A stretch of DNA of 64,000 nt, taken from the NCBI GenBank assembly GCA_963785415.1, contig CAWAVB010000001.1, forward strand, positions 1,488,001-1,552,000, written 5' to 3'. Below, piece after piece: positions 1 through 9,110 of the stretch. Positions within the stretch are counted from its first letter, which is position 1, and each line of letters opens with the position of its first letter. The notes under the pieces were generated by a model, which had not been told where the DNA came from, did not search any database, and was given only the letters and a program-made list of their open reading frames with translations. The position numbers and the translations under genes were made by a program. The DNA is from Bog-793 sp963785415. Lineage in GTDB: Bacteria > Actinomycetota > Acidimicrobiia > Acidimicrobiales > Bog-793.

Positions 1-827
1 GCGGCGACGTATCCCTGGAAGGTGATGCAAGCTCCGCTGCGCAGGGATCTTGCTTGCGTCTTGAGCTTCCGATGGTACGCGCGATCGCGGAGACCCATCA
101 CTCTGAGAAGACCTTGGCGCGGTCTCGGGGAACCAGCGATCAACACCTCGGGGCGGCTCATCTTGTGCGGCGCGATGTCACCAGCTACAGCGATCAGCGA
201 CTCGATTCCCTTGTAGGGATGAATAAATCCCAAACTGAGAACGACGTCGTCGCTGCGCAGATCGTAGGAGGCCCGTACGCGCTGGACGTCGTGCTCGGAA
301 GGCACTGGTAACTCAGGTATTCCAAGATGCATCGAGACGATCGGGGCCGGAATTCTGGCATCGGCAAGAGTCGAGAGTGCGACGCTCGAAAAGACAATCG
401 AAACGTCGGATGTCGTCGCGATTCGGCGGTAAATGTGCTTCGCAAGAGGTCCGAACATAGCGAACTCTCGGCCCGGCTCGTGGTACGCGATCAAGACACG
501 GGCATCTTGGGTCCTTGCAACTTTGCAGATCGTGAGAGTCGGCCGGATCGCGGTGGTTAGGGTGCTGATAGCGAATTGCACAAAGACCACATGAGGTTGA
601 AACGACGAAACGAGATCACGCGCTCGTGACAGCGATTCACGCGAGGGCCCCAGTACGCGCGCTACACGCAAGCCACCTGGCTCCAGTGTCGTCGACGTAG
701 AGTTTCCCGGCGCGGCGATAAGAACATCCGCTGTGGCAGACCACGCCGCCGCAATCGCGCGGGTGTGATCTGCTACCCCCTCGTAGGGAGGCGGGTACGT
801 CGATACGACAAGGATCCTCGTGGTCAT
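1..827 (-). CDS. GT4-type glycosyltransferase, 3' end cut by the window edge
   Basis: I translated this minus-strand frame by hand. It is open from an ATG at 827 to base 1 (275 codons, no stop), so the gene continues outside the window. The N-terminus (STYPPPYEGVADHTRAIAAA) is the usual first strand and glycine-rich loop of GT-B fold, GT4-type transferases. A second-domain signature, LSLGFIHPYKGIESLI, matches the nucleotide-sugar-binding half. It probably transfers a sugar from a nucleotide donor onto a surface glycan at the inner membrane; donor and acceptor cannot be read. It lies downstream of a GT2 gene on the same strand with a 228-bp gap. Local GC is lower than in most of the window. 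Confidence 0.8.
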   Translation of the reverse strand, partial: MTTRILVVSTYPPPYEGVADHTRAIAAAWSATADVLIAAPGNSTSTTLEPGGLRVARVLGPSRESLSRARDLVSSFQPHVVFVQFAISTLTTAIRPTLTICKVARTQDARVLIAYHEPGREFAMFGPLAKHIYRRIATTSDVSIVFSSVALSTLADARIPAPIVSMHLGIPELPVPSEHDVQRVRASYDLRSDDVVLSLGFIHPYKGIESLIAVAGDIAPHKMSRPEVLIAGSPRPRQGLLRVMGLRDRAYHRKLKTQARSLRSGACITFQGYVA

Positions 828-1055
828 ATGTGCGTACTCAGTCAGTCGCGGGACGGCCCTCCGGCGGCGCCGTCGCATGTGAACGCGGGCATTGAACCGC
901 GCCGGAATCTTTTGTCAGCCACCAGCTACGTTCCGGACCCGGTCCCAAGTCTGTTCTCGGTGTTGCAGCCGTGTACACAACGTCCGGCAGCCCGACCGGA
1001 TAATCGTGATGTGGCACGGTCACGGCATCTCGGTTTCGCGGTATCGGAGCCCGCA

Positions 1056-2009
1056 TTACTTGACGCTCTGTGACAGCTTGCGAAACTCGTTGAGAATCCG
1101 TAAGCGCAAGCCACGGTACCACGACTTCGGGATCACTCGCTGCGAGACGAATCGTGTGAGGCACGCACGTTGACCTATAACGCCAATGCGGATCCAGACG
1201 ATTAGTGCTGCCCTGGTTGCAAAGAACAGACGTTGAGTGAGTCCATCCGATTGAAATCTCCTGCGATCACAGAGAGCTAAAAGGACATTCCACGCCTCAG
1301 AGGACGCGGGAAACAAACGGCCAAATGGGCCCAGCTCGAGCTGCTTCGCGTAATAGCGCAAATCCCGCGACTCACTGTCAGCGTCGCGGTAGAGCGAGGC
1401 ATCAGGTACTACGTCGAGGGTTCCGCAATTGAGTAGCGAAAGTGTCCAGATCCAATCTCCACCGAGGCCCGTCGGAAACGGCAGATTCGCAATGGCAGTA
1501 TCAGTGCGGCATACGCCATATACAGGTGCATTTGAAGTTACGGCCCAAAGATAGGAAATGATCCGTGCCTGAGGACTGGATTGAAGTGCTGTGAGAATTG
1601 GTTCAGGCGAGGAGAGAGCCTCGGAACGCCACCAATCTTGTCCGACCACAACTGCATGGTTCTCGCGCTCGAGTACTTCGACACAGCGGCGAATGTAGTT
1701 CGGCGTAATCCAGTCGTCATCGGCCAACCACATAAAGTACTTTCCGCGCGCGTTCTGCAGACCTGCCTCGAAATTGCGAACCGGACCAAGATTGGACGCG
1801 TGGCGAATGTACCTGACACTCGGATGCATCTCTGCGATAGCGCGGCCAACCGCTTCCGTATTGTCCGTCGATGCATTGTCCACGATGATGACTTCTACAG
1901 GTCCACAGTCCTGTGAGAGGGCCGAGTTGACCGCCGCCTGAAGGAGTCTGGCGCGGTTGAAGGTTGGAATTGCGATTGTCGCGAATGGGCGGGTTGGTTG
2001 CTCAGCCAA
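1056..2009 (-). CDS. GT2 family glycosyltransferase
   Basis: 317 codons from a TTG preceded by a purine-rich stretch (GGGGGGAG). The N-terminal GT-A domain is clear: AIPTFNRARLLQAAVNSAL, then VIIVDNASTDNTEAV, then the metal-binding ADDDW (DxD-type). The C-terminal third is less conserved and ends in a basic, possibly membrane-associated tail. It probably adds one sugar to a lipid-linked surface polysaccharide in the cytoplasm. It sits with other glycosyltransferases and a flippase in a relatively low-GC part of the window. Family assignment is firm; specificity is unknown. Confidence 0.88.
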   Translation of the reverse strand: MAEQPTRPFATIAIPTFNRARLLQAAVNSALSQDCGPVEVIIVDNASTDNTEAVGRAIAEMHPSVRYIRHASNLGPVRNFEAGLQNARGKYFMWLADDDWITPNYIRRCVEVLERENHAVVVGQDWWRSEALSSPEPILTALQSSPQARIISYLWAVTSNAPVYGVCRTDTAIANLPFPTGLGGDWIWTLSLLNCGTLDVVPDASLYRDADSESRDLRYYAKQLELGPFGRLFPASSEAWNVLLALCDRRRFQSDGLTQRLFFATRAALIVWIRIGVIGQRACLTRFVSQRVIPKSWYRGLRLRILNEFRKLSQSVK

Positions 2010-2553
2010 GGCTCCCCCCTACCGTGATTGTCGATCGCGAGCAAATTTCGATGTAGTTCACGGCGGTCAGGTCGTTACCGCTTGCGCGCCAGAACGGTCT
2101 AGGCGACCCACTCCATTGCCCCCGACAATGTAGCTTGCTGCAGTGCATTCGCAGGCCGTCCCTGTGTGAAGACGCTGATCTCGAGCTTCGCGAGCTGAAG
2201 GGCAGACGGTGCCTTGCCGAGACTAGCTTGAATATCCCATCCGCCGCGAAAGGGTCCAACCACGAAGCTGCGGAGCAGCGAGCGTGATCATCGTGGAAGG
2301 CTGGGTGCTACCCTATGCAGGCACGTCGGCCGCAACAAGAGCTGCCGATACCGACGTGTGCTGCACCCTTGTTTCGCGTTGGGGCTCCCATTTGGAAAGA
2401 ACTTGATGACAGCCCGCCCACAACTGTGCGTGACGGGATTCGAGCCGCCACATTGGAAATGATCGGACGAATCGAGTGCAGCGCATTGCCATTTCCCGTT
2501 CTCTAGTGACGGTCGAGTCGCTGCTTCGAACCCGCACACCCTGAAGAGCAGAA
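2010..2553. other. Non-coding gap between divergent glycosyltransferases
   Basis: About 540 bases between a leftward and a rightward GT2 gene. Short open frames on both strands (for example minus 2002-2259 and plus 2315-2506) have no recognisable domain and cysteine- and serine-rich composition unlike real proteins. The two promoters must lie here. I see no repeat or RNA gene. It may be decayed sequence of the surface-glycan island. Confidence 0.5.
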
Positions 2554-3399
2554 GTGAAACAGCCTTTAGTCTCGATAGTGATTCCGATATACAACGGAGA
2601 GCGTCATCTCGAGCAGTGCATCACGTCCGTGCTCGGTCAAACCTATTCGAACATCGAGCTCGTCCTTGCTGATTCGGCATCTACGGATCGCTCGCAAGAT
2701 GTCATCGACGGATTCAGGGACAGTCGCGTTCGTCAACTCCCGCTCCCGGATCGTCGTCTCGAAGTACACGAGAATTGGGAGCGCGCTCTCGGCGCGGCAA
2801 CCGGCGAGTTCGTCAAGCTGGTGTGTCAGGATGATGCACTGATGCCTGATTGTGTCGGAAATCAGTTAGATCTAATGACCTTGTACCCAGACGCAAGAAT
2901 CGCGGCGTCGAGACGCACGATTATCGGTGAGGACGGGCGGGTACTACTTCGAGCGAGAGGACTTGGATCCCTGGTCCGAGCTCGCTCACCTCGCCTGGTG
3001 ACAGTTCACGAACTCGCACGAGCCTGCGCGCGCGCTGGGACAAATCTACTCGGAGAGCCCGCGAGCGTCCTCTTCCGACGTGAATTCCTCAGCTACCCGC
3101 TATTCGATCGTAGCTGGCACTATACGATGGACTTGGACTTGTATTTTCGCGCGCTCAACTCCGGATCTGCAGTGGTTGACCAGAGGGTCGTTGCTTACTT
3201 CCGGATTAGTGCGCATCAATTGAGCGCCAAACTCGCCGGCCAGCAGGCCCGGGAAACGCGGGATTTCTTCGCCAACCTCGCCCAGACGTATCCAGGAAGT
3301 CTCAGCCGTCTCGACCTGGCTGTCGCCTCGGTGACATCGTTTGGGATCTCATTGGGTCGCAAGTATCTCTATCTGCGCCAGCCCGATCGGGGTCATTAA
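2554..3399 (+). CDS. GT2 family glycosyltransferase
   Basis: 281 codons from a GTG preceded by GAAGAGCAGAA. The N-terminus, VSIVIPIYNGERHLEQCI, and the following LADSASTDRSQDVI are the nucleotide-binding core of GT2 enzymes. The acidic metal motif is CQDDALMP. A histidine-containing segment (FDRSWHYTMDLDLYFRA) resembles the acceptor-side region of bacterial GT2 proteins. It likely extends a lipid-linked glycan in the cytoplasm. It reads away from the neighbouring GT2 gene and toward the flippase gene. Sugar specificity cannot be stated. Confidence 0.88.
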   Translation: MKQPLVSIVIPIYNGERHLEQCITSVLGQTYSNIELVLADSASTDRSQDVIDGFRDSRVRQLPLPDRRLEVHENWERALGAATGEFVKLVCQDDALMPDCVGNQLDLMTLYPDARIAASRRTIIGEDGRVLLRARGLGSLVRARSPRLVTVHELARACARAGTNLLGEPASVLFRREFLSYPLFDRSWHYTMDLDLYFRALNSGSAVVDQRVVAYFRISAHQLSAKLAGQQARETRDFFANLAQTYPGSLSRLDLAVASVTSFGISLGRKYLYLRQPDRGH

Positions 3400-3846
3400 G
3401 CAAGTATTGCGACCAGCTACTGGGATAGCTGAGTTCTTCAGTTTGCGGGCACAGTTCCCGAACCTTGTCGCGAGGAGGCGCACCGCTGCATAACTACCGA
3501 CTTGTTCCGTAGTAAAGCGGGAATTGATGATCGCGGTTGTGTACCTGATCGGGGGTTCGGCGCGCGGTCGGTCGACTTTGCGCAGTGGCTTCGACAACCC
3601 GGAACTGATCGCACCGAGCCCTTCCGCTGCCACGGATCAAACCGCACCGAGGAAGTCGAGCCTGAAGCGGCTCTGCCGATCAGCCCCGAGTTCGGCGGTA
3701 GTTGCCACAGATCACGCGGCGCCAAGGAACCAAGCTAGATGTGAAGCCAACCGTGAGACTCGGTCAAGCAGCGCTACGAAGAGTTGCAACCGTCGCAACG
3801 TCGTCCGCGCTCTAACATCCCCGGCATCGTGAGCATTCCTCCTCCG
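3400..3846. other. Gap before the flippase gene
   Basis: About 445 bases without a convincing gene. Overlapping short frames on both strands give arginine- and serine-rich translations typical of non-coding GC-rich DNA. The flippase frame is open back to a TTG at 3784, so its 5' boundary within this stretch is uncertain. No repeat or RNA gene was recognised. Confidence 0.45.
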
Positions 3847-5421
3847 ATGGCTGAATCTGACGGCGACCAGAGTCTCTGCGGTCCTCCAAGGCTCGGTGCG
3901 ACTGTCGGGCCACGGACACAGGACGCCGCTTCATCGGCCTCCGCCGAGAAGCCCACCGATGTGCTCTCTAGCTCTGCTGCTGGTGCGACAGCTATGCGCG
4001 GGGGAGTTCTGCGCGTCGGTGGATACGCGGTCGGCCTGCTCGCGAGCATGGGATCGACCGCCTTGCTCTTCCGCCATCTCGGTGTCATCGACACGGGGCG
4101 CTATGTGACCGCGCTGTCGCTAGTCGCGATCGTTGGAGGACTTTCTGACCTAGGGCTAACCGCTTTCGGTGTACGCGAGATCTCAACACGGCCACCTCAT
4201 GAGCGCTGGGCACTTGCACGTGACCTCCTTGGGTTGCGGATCACTCTCACGATTCTTGGCGGAATCGTGGTTACGGCCATCGCTTGGGCAGCGTATTCGT
4301 ACGTACTTGCAGTTGGAGTAGCGCTTGCCAGCGTCGGTCTGCTGTTCCAAGTCACGCAGGACAACTTTGCCCTTCCGCTACTCGTCGAGCTGCGGTTGGG
4401 ATGGGTTGCCGTGCTTGACCTCACCCGCCAACTGCTGACAGCGCTGCTTATCGTGGTGCTGGTCTTCCTCGGCTCGCAGCTCCTGCCGTTTCTCGGAGTG
4501 TCAATCCCTGCGGGCTTGGTGGTCGTGGCGATCGCGGCGCTGCTCGTCCGCCGCACGCGCACGCTGACCCCCACCTTCAGCTGGCGCCGCTGGCGCACGT
4601 TCATGTCCGCTATCTTGCCGTACTCGGCAGCCGTCGCTGCATCGGTGTTGTATTTCCGGATCTCGATCCTGCTTGTCTCGGCGCTATCGAATGGTGTCCA
4701 GCTTGGCTACTTCAGTGCATCGTTCCGCATTATCGAAGCTGGGACGGTCATACCGGCCTTGCTGGTGAGCTCGGCGTTCCCGATTTTCGCTCGAGCTGCG
4801 CACGAAGACCACGATCGTCTCGCCAACGCCATTTCGAGGGTGTTCCATTCGGCGCTTATTGCTGGCGCCTGGGTCGCAACTTCGATCGCTGTCGGCGCGC
4901 CGCTCGCTATGACCATCGTCGGAGGGGCTCGCTTTGCAGCGGCCGCCCCCGTGCTCGCGATTCAGGGTATCGGCCTGGGGGCGATGTTCATGAATGTCGT
5001 GTGGGGCTACGCCCTACTGAGCCTCCGACTGTACCGCTTGATACTCCTGATCAACTTCGGTGCGCTCGTCCTCAACGTGGCCCTTGTCGCTCCTCTCGTG
5101 ATCGTCGACGGGGCGCGTGGCGCGGCAATCGGCACGGCTACTGTCGAAGTGATCGCCACAGTCGTCCAGGCTGTGGCAGTCGTCCGCGGAAGGCCCCACC
5201 TGCGTCCTTCGCTGCGGATGTTGCCATTCGTCGTGCTTGCCACGGCGGCAGGCCTGGCGCCACTAGCGATGACGAACGTAGCCGTCATCCTACGGTTGTT
5301 GACTTCGACCGCGCTTTTCAGCGTCGTCGTGCTCCTCACCCGCTCCTTCCCTCCAGAGCTGCTCGATCTGGTACCTCGGCTCGGATCCCGTAGCCGTAGA
5401 AACCGCGACGGTCAACCGTGA
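3847..5421 (+). CDS. Polysaccharide flippase, Wzx/MVF-like (oligosaccharide flippase family)
   Basis: About 524 residues from the ATG at 3847. The frame is open from a TTG at 3784, and another ATG at 3994 begins just before the first membrane helix, so the start is uncertain. From there the protein is almost entirely hydrophobic helices, about 12-14 by eye, including GGYAVGLLASMGSTALLF and a conserved early loop (DTGRYVTALSL). This is the topology of Wzx exporters that flip undecaprenyl-linked oligosaccharides across the membrane. It is translationally coupled (GTGA) to the next gene and lies among glycosyltransferases, consistent with export of a glycan built here. Confidence 0.82.
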   Translation: MAESDGDQSLCGPPRLGATVGPRTQDAASSASAEKPTDVLSSSAAGATAMRGGVLRVGGYAVGLLASMGSTALLFRHLGVIDTGRYVTALSLVAIVGGLSDLGLTAFGVREISTRPPHERWALARDLLGLRITLTILGGIVVTAIAWAAYSYVLAVGVALASVGLLFQVTQDNFALPLLVELRLGWVAVLDLTRQLLTALLIVVLVFLGSQLLPFLGVSIPAGLVVVAIAALLVRRTRTLTPTFSWRRWRTFMSAILPYSAAVAASVLYFRISILLVSALSNGVQLGYFSASFRIIEAGTVIPALLVSSAFPIFARAAHEDHDRLANAISRVFHSALIAGAWVATSIAVGAPLAMTIVGGARFAAAAPVLAIQGIGLGAMFMNVVWGYALLSLRLYRLILLINFGALVLNVALVAPLVIVDGARGAAIGTATVEVIATVVQAVAVVRGRPHLRPSLRMLPFVVLATAAGLAPLAMTNVAVILRLLTSTALFSVVVLLTRSFPPELLDLVPRLGSRSRRNRDGQP

Positions 5422-6389
5422 TTGCCGTCGTGCATCTCGTCGGCCCTCCGTGGGACCCCGAGCGCCTGCGTACATTCCTCGCCTCCTATCGCACACATCA
5501 GGCGGGCACCGAACACGAGCTCGTTGTGCTCGTAAATGGAGGGACACCACAACAGCGGCAAGCGCTGGAGGGCGAGCTTGAAGGTGTCGAGCATCAGCTC
5601 ATAGTGGACGAGCCCGTGGACCTAGCCGCCTACCTGCAAGCCGCCAAACGCCTACCACACGATCGGCTCTGCTTTCTCAACTCCCACAGCGTGATTCTGG
5701 CCCAGGATTGGCTGGCGAAGCTTGCACATGCGCTGGACCAGCCGGGCGCTGGACTCGTCGGAGCCACGGGATCGTGGGAGAGCGTCCGCTCGGTCGCGTT
5801 GAACTCGCTCTTCCTGCCCAATGCGTACCGGGGTGCCATCCCAAAGGGAAGCCTCGCGCGTGGTGAAATGACCGACCTCCTCTACGAGTTGGAGTCGCTA
5901 CGGTCACAATCCCAGGCCTCCGCGAATTCGGCGCTACCAGCTGCGACGCGATGGCGATCGGCAGCTGTCACCTTGAGGTCGCTTCCCGCCATGCCTCGCC
6001 AAGTCCTCCGTTTCCCGCCGTTTCCTGCCTATCACGTCCGCACAAACGCGTTCATGCTCCGTCGCTCGACCTTTAGGGCCATGCAAATAGGTGCCATTAG
6101 GGGTAGGACCGACGCCTACTTCCTGGAGAGCGGGCGACGCAGTATTACGCGTCAGATACTAGGGCACGAACTTCGTGCCCTAGTCGTGGACCGCCACGGC
6201 AATTTCTATGATCATACTGTCTGGCCACACAGTCACACTTTCCGTCAGGGAGACCAGGAAGGTCTTCTCATCGCTGATAATCAGACGCGCGCCTACGCAA
6301 AGGGAGGGCTGGAGTTGCGGCGACTGCTGTCCGCCATCACCTGGGGATCACATGCTGAGCCGCGGGCAAAGCGCGCGCCCCCATCATGA
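5418..6389 (+). CDS. GT-A-like glycosyltransferase or rhamnan-synthesis-type protein
   Basis: 323 codons; the GTG start overlaps the flippase stop (GTGA). The N-terminus (VVHLVGPPWDPERLRTFLAS, then HELVVLVNGG) is a GT2-like strand-loop-strand. The central CFLNSHSVILAQDWLAKL and GLVGATGSWES segments resemble the DxD-region of GT-A-like proteins in polysaccharide clusters, with NSHS replacing a classical DxD. The C-terminal half has FPPFPAYHVRTNAFMLRR, which recalls acceptor domains of this group. Coupling to the flippase suggests a role in the same glycan pathway. Fold assignment is moderate; catalytic activity is not shown. Confidence 0.62.
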   Translation: MIAVVHLVGPPWDPERLRTFLASYRTHQAGTEHELVVLVNGGTPQQRQALEGELEGVEHQLIVDEPVDLAAYLQAAKRLPHDRLCFLNSHSVILAQDWLAKLAHALDQPGAGLVGATGSWESVRSVALNSLFLPNAYRGAIPKGSLARGEMTDLLYELESLRSQSQASANSALPAATRWRSAAVTLRSLPAMPRQVLRFPPFPAYHVRTNAFMLRRSTFRAMQIGAIRGRTDAYFLESGRRSITRQILGHELRALVVDRHGNFYDHTVWPHSHTFRQGDQEGLLIADNQTRAYAKGGLELRRLLSAITWGSHAEPRAKRAPPS

Positions 6390-6902
6390 GTGCCAGCAAT
6401 CAATTGGACAAGTGGTCGAGTATCCGCGATCGAATCGAAGCCAGCTTTGGCCTAATAGGTCTATAGAGCGAACGTAATGTACAATGCACCGATCCAGATA
6501 GACTTCGGGGAATGACTCGGTGTAGAAGTGATCTAATTAGTGCAGTTAAGTCCCCAATCGCCCCCAGACAAACCCAAACAATTATAGTCGGCTTTGCCGC
6601 GGGCACCCCTCGATCGAGGATGGACGTGCCCGTTGGAAGTCTCTGGCTACAGGTCCTGAGCATTTCCGATGGATGCAAAATACGGAGATACCGCTGCCCA
6701 AGCTTGCCGTGCTCGAGTTTCGTGGGTGATGTAGATACCGGCTATTACGGAGAATCGCGGCGTCGGAGAGCAGTTTGCTCGCTCGTTAATCAACATGCTC
6801 TAAGCCGAAACGATGGTCATCCCCAATGATCGGATTTGCTCGAGCTTCACTAGGGTGCATCGCTCACCGGCTGGCGCACCTTCGGACTGATATGTTTCGG
6901 CC
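6390..6902. other. AT-richer non-coding gap
   Basis: About 510 bases between the GT-like gene and the methyltransferase. The longest plus-strand frame (6512-6829) has no domain and looks random. The stretch is less GC-rich than the core of the window (for example around 6475-6545). It probably carries the methyltransferase promoter and may be remnant island DNA. I see no repeat or RNA gene. Confidence 0.45.
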
Positions 6903-7631
6903 GTGGGTGGCTACAACGCAGAGTTCATGTCCTCCGGGGCGGCGGCCGCAGAGAAGAATGTCGCTGCCGTCTTGCCGCTCATCGTTGCAGAGCTCGGCAT
7001 GCCGCCTGCGACTCTTGTTGATGTCGGATGCGGTGCGGGCGGGTGGGTTCGGGAGTTCGTCAAGGCTGGCATCGATGCAGTCGGGTACGACGGGCCTTGG
7101 GCGGAGCGGCATCTGGTGATCCCGCGGGACCGGTTCATCCCACACGATCTTGAGAGGCCATTGCCCATAGACAGCCGCTACGAAATGGCGGTGAGCATCG
7201 AGGTTGCAGAGCACCTCTCGCCGATGCGCGGCCCTGGGTTCGTCACCGACCTCTGCGCCCTCTCCGATGTCGTGCTGTTCTCCGCGGCCTTACCCGGCCA
7301 GGTGGGTACACACCACATCAATCCGCGCTGGCAGTCATACTGGGTGCGCCTCTTCGCGGACAACGGCTACGGGGTGATCGACTGCGTACGCCCTGCCTTG
7401 TGGGAAGTACCTCCGGGTGTGGGTTACGTGCTCGCGCAGCAGTGCTTTCTGTTCGTCCGCGGCGCATCGCCCCACCTCGCGATGCCGGTGAACGTGGTCC
7501 ATCCTGGTCTTCACGGTCAGCTGACACATCCGCTCCGCGCAAGAGTCGTCAACAAGCTGCCACCGAGGCTGCAGCGTCGCGTCGTGCATTACTGGCAACT
7601 AGTCCGCCGCAGAGTGCCAGTCGCGAACTAG
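6903..7631 (+). CDS. SAM-dependent methyltransferase, class I
   Basis: 242 codons from a GTG; an in-frame ATG at 6927 is an alternative start. Motif I is LVDVGCGAGGWVREF, followed by an acidic ribose-binding position in VGYDGPW. Motif IV is AVSIEVAEHLSP and the post-motif strand is VVLFSAALPGQ. The rest of the fold is ordinary Rossmann. It resembles the small methyltransferases found in O-antigen and glycan clusters, where they cap or decorate sugars. It converges on the SDR gene, and the two stop codons share a single CTAG. Substrate unknown. Confidence 0.82.
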   Translation: MGGYNAEFMSSGAAAAEKNVAAVLPLIVAELGMPPATLVDVGCGAGGWVREFVKAGIDAVGYDGPWAERHLVIPRDRFIPHDLERPLPIDSRYEMAVSIEVAEHLSPMRGPGFVTDLCALSDVVLFSAALPGQVGTHHINPRWQSYWVRLFADNGYGVIDCVRPALWEVPPGVGYVLAQQCFLFVRGASPHLAMPVNVVHPGLHGQLTHPLRARVVNKLPPRLQRRVVHYWQLVRRRVPVAN

Positions 7632-8560
7632 CCTACTTCCGCGGAGCCTGCACGCTCCCGCCACCAGCTCACTGTCTGCGAGATCCCCGTGGCTAGATCG
7701 ATCCCTGGTTCGAAGCCGACCTCTTCTCGTAGCCGTCGTACATCGCCTACCAGGCTGGGCGGCTCGCCCTCAGGGGTGGGCAGTACTCCGCGCCGGATCA
7801 GGTCTCCGCGGCCGGTCGCCTGGCCGATGAATGCGAGCAACTCCCGCAGCGCGATCCCCTTCCCTGAGGCGATGTTGACCGGTCCCACCACCGAACTGTC
7901 GAGCAACGCCGCTAGTGCTCGCCCGACATCCTTGATGTGCAGGAAGTCTCGCACTTGGGTGCCCTCGGTGGTCGGCACCGGCTCGCCCGCGATGAGAGCC
8001 TTAATGACCGAGGGAACCAGGCGGCTGGGTGCCTCGCCAGGCCCGTACATAAAGAACAAGCGAGCCCACGCCAGCTCGACGCCCTCTTGACGGGCGAACG
8101 CAGCGGCAATACGCCGCAAGCCGTCCTTGGCGGCGCCATACACGGTCGCAGGTGCCAGAGGCGAGGCTGACTCGGTCAGCGGCCCACCCACTGTCCAGTC
8201 GTACTCGGCGCAGGTGCCGGTTATCACTACGCGCCGGCCGCCGGATGCCGCAAACGCGCGAAGGAGGTGCAGGCTGGCTGCCACCCAGTCCAAGTTTTCC
8301 GGTGCCGACCAGAAGCGGCCGTGTTCCACGTACCACGCCAGGTGTACGAGCCTCTCGGGCGCGAGCTCGCGCATCAAGGCCTCGACGGGACCGGGCTCGA
8401 GCAGGTTGACCCGATGCCAGAAAGTGTTAGCCAAAGGCGTGGTGGGCTGGTCCTGCCGGTAGGTGGCGTGCACTTCGACATCCGCTTCGGCGAACGCGGT
8501 GAGGAGCGCCCGCCCCACGAAGCCGCTGCCGCCCGTGACGAGGACTGGACCGTGTGCCAT
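7628..8560 (-). CDS. NAD(P)-dependent extended SDR; probable nucleotide-sugar 4-ketoreductase
   Basis: 310 codons. The dinucleotide loop is VLVTGGSGFVGRALLTAF, the catalytic pair is YGAAK (YxxxK), and the serine/threonine of the triad lies in ITGTCAEY. ARLFFMYGPGE and VRDFLHIKDVGRAL are the substrate-binding signatures of nucleotide-sugar SDRs. It is last in a five-gene operon (rfbF, rfbG, C-methyltransferase, epimerase, then this gene two bases downstream), so the likely reaction is reduction of the 4-keto group of a CDP-linked 6-deoxy sugar. A dehydratase or epimerase role cannot be excluded from sequence alone. Confidence 0.82.
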   Translation of the reverse strand: MAHGPVLVTGGSGFVGRALLTAFAEADVEVHATYRQDQPTTPLANTFWHRVNLLEPGPVEALMRELAPERLVHLAWYVEHGRFWSAPENLDWVAASLHLLRAFAASGGRRVVITGTCAEYDWTVGGPLTESASPLAPATVYGAAKDGLRRIAAAFARQEGVELAWARLFFMYGPGEAPSRLVPSVIKALIAGEPVPTTEGTQVRDFLHIKDVGRALAALLDSSVVGPVNIASGKGIALRELLAFIGQATGRGDLIRRGVLPTPEGEPPSLVGDVRRLREEVGFEPGIDLATGISQTVSWWRERAGSAEVG

Positions 8561-8562
8561 GT

Positions 8563-9099
8563 TCAGGCCGCGAAGTCGGGGAATCCGCGGTCGCGCGCGG
8601 AGATCGTGCGCTCGGCGCTCGGCACGGGCCAGCGGATGTCGAAGGCCGGATCGTTCCAGCGCACGCCGCGGGTCGCTTCGGGGACGTACTCGTGACCCAT
8701 CTGGTACAGGACCTCACAGCCGTCGACGAGAGTCTGGAAGCCGTGGGCCATGCCCCGCGGCAGGTAGAGCATCTTGCCGTTCTCGGCGCTCAGCTCCACC
8801 CCGTACCAGGTGCAGTACGTGGGGCTCTCCGGTCGCAGATCGATCCCCACGTCGAAGATCGCTCCTCGCACGCAACGCACCAGCTTCGTCTCACCGTGAG
8901 GTTCTGCTTGGTAGTGGAGGCCCCGCAGCGTGTCGCGCTGTTCGTTGAACGAGGCGTTGCACTGCACGACCGTGGGTTCCAGACCGCGCGCGCGGAACTC
9001 GTCGGCGTCGAAGGTACGAGAGAACCAGCCGCGCTCGTCACCGAGCCGCTCGAGCTCGACGAGCCATGCCCCGGCCAGCGGCGTCTCGCTGAACAGCAC
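8563..9099 (-). CDS. Nucleotide-sugar 3,5-epimerase (RmlC family)
   Basis: 178 residues from a GTG at 9099, 11 bases after the preceding stop; the frame is open further upstream but overlaps that gene. It is a cupin of RmlC length with the family motifs FNEQRDTLRGLHYQ (catalytic His region), KLVRCVRGAIFDVGIDLR, and LYLPRGMAHGFQTL. Family enzymes epimerise C3 and/or C5 of 4-keto-6-deoxy nucleotide sugars. With CDP-glucose-activating neighbours the substrate is probably a CDP-4-keto-6-deoxy sugar, methylated or not. NovW-type enzymes act in this way next to a C-methyltransferase. Confidence 0.88.
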   Translation of the reverse strand: MLFSETPLAGAWLVELERLGDERGWFSRTFDADEFRARGLEPTVVQCNASFNEQRDTLRGLHYQAEPHGETKLVRCVRGAIFDVGIDLRPESPTYCTWYGVELSAENGKMLYLPRGMAHGFQTLVDGCEVLYQMGHEYVPEATRGVRWNDPAFDIRWPVPSAERTISARDRGFPDFAA

Positions 9100-9110
9100 G
9101 ACGTGGCGAC

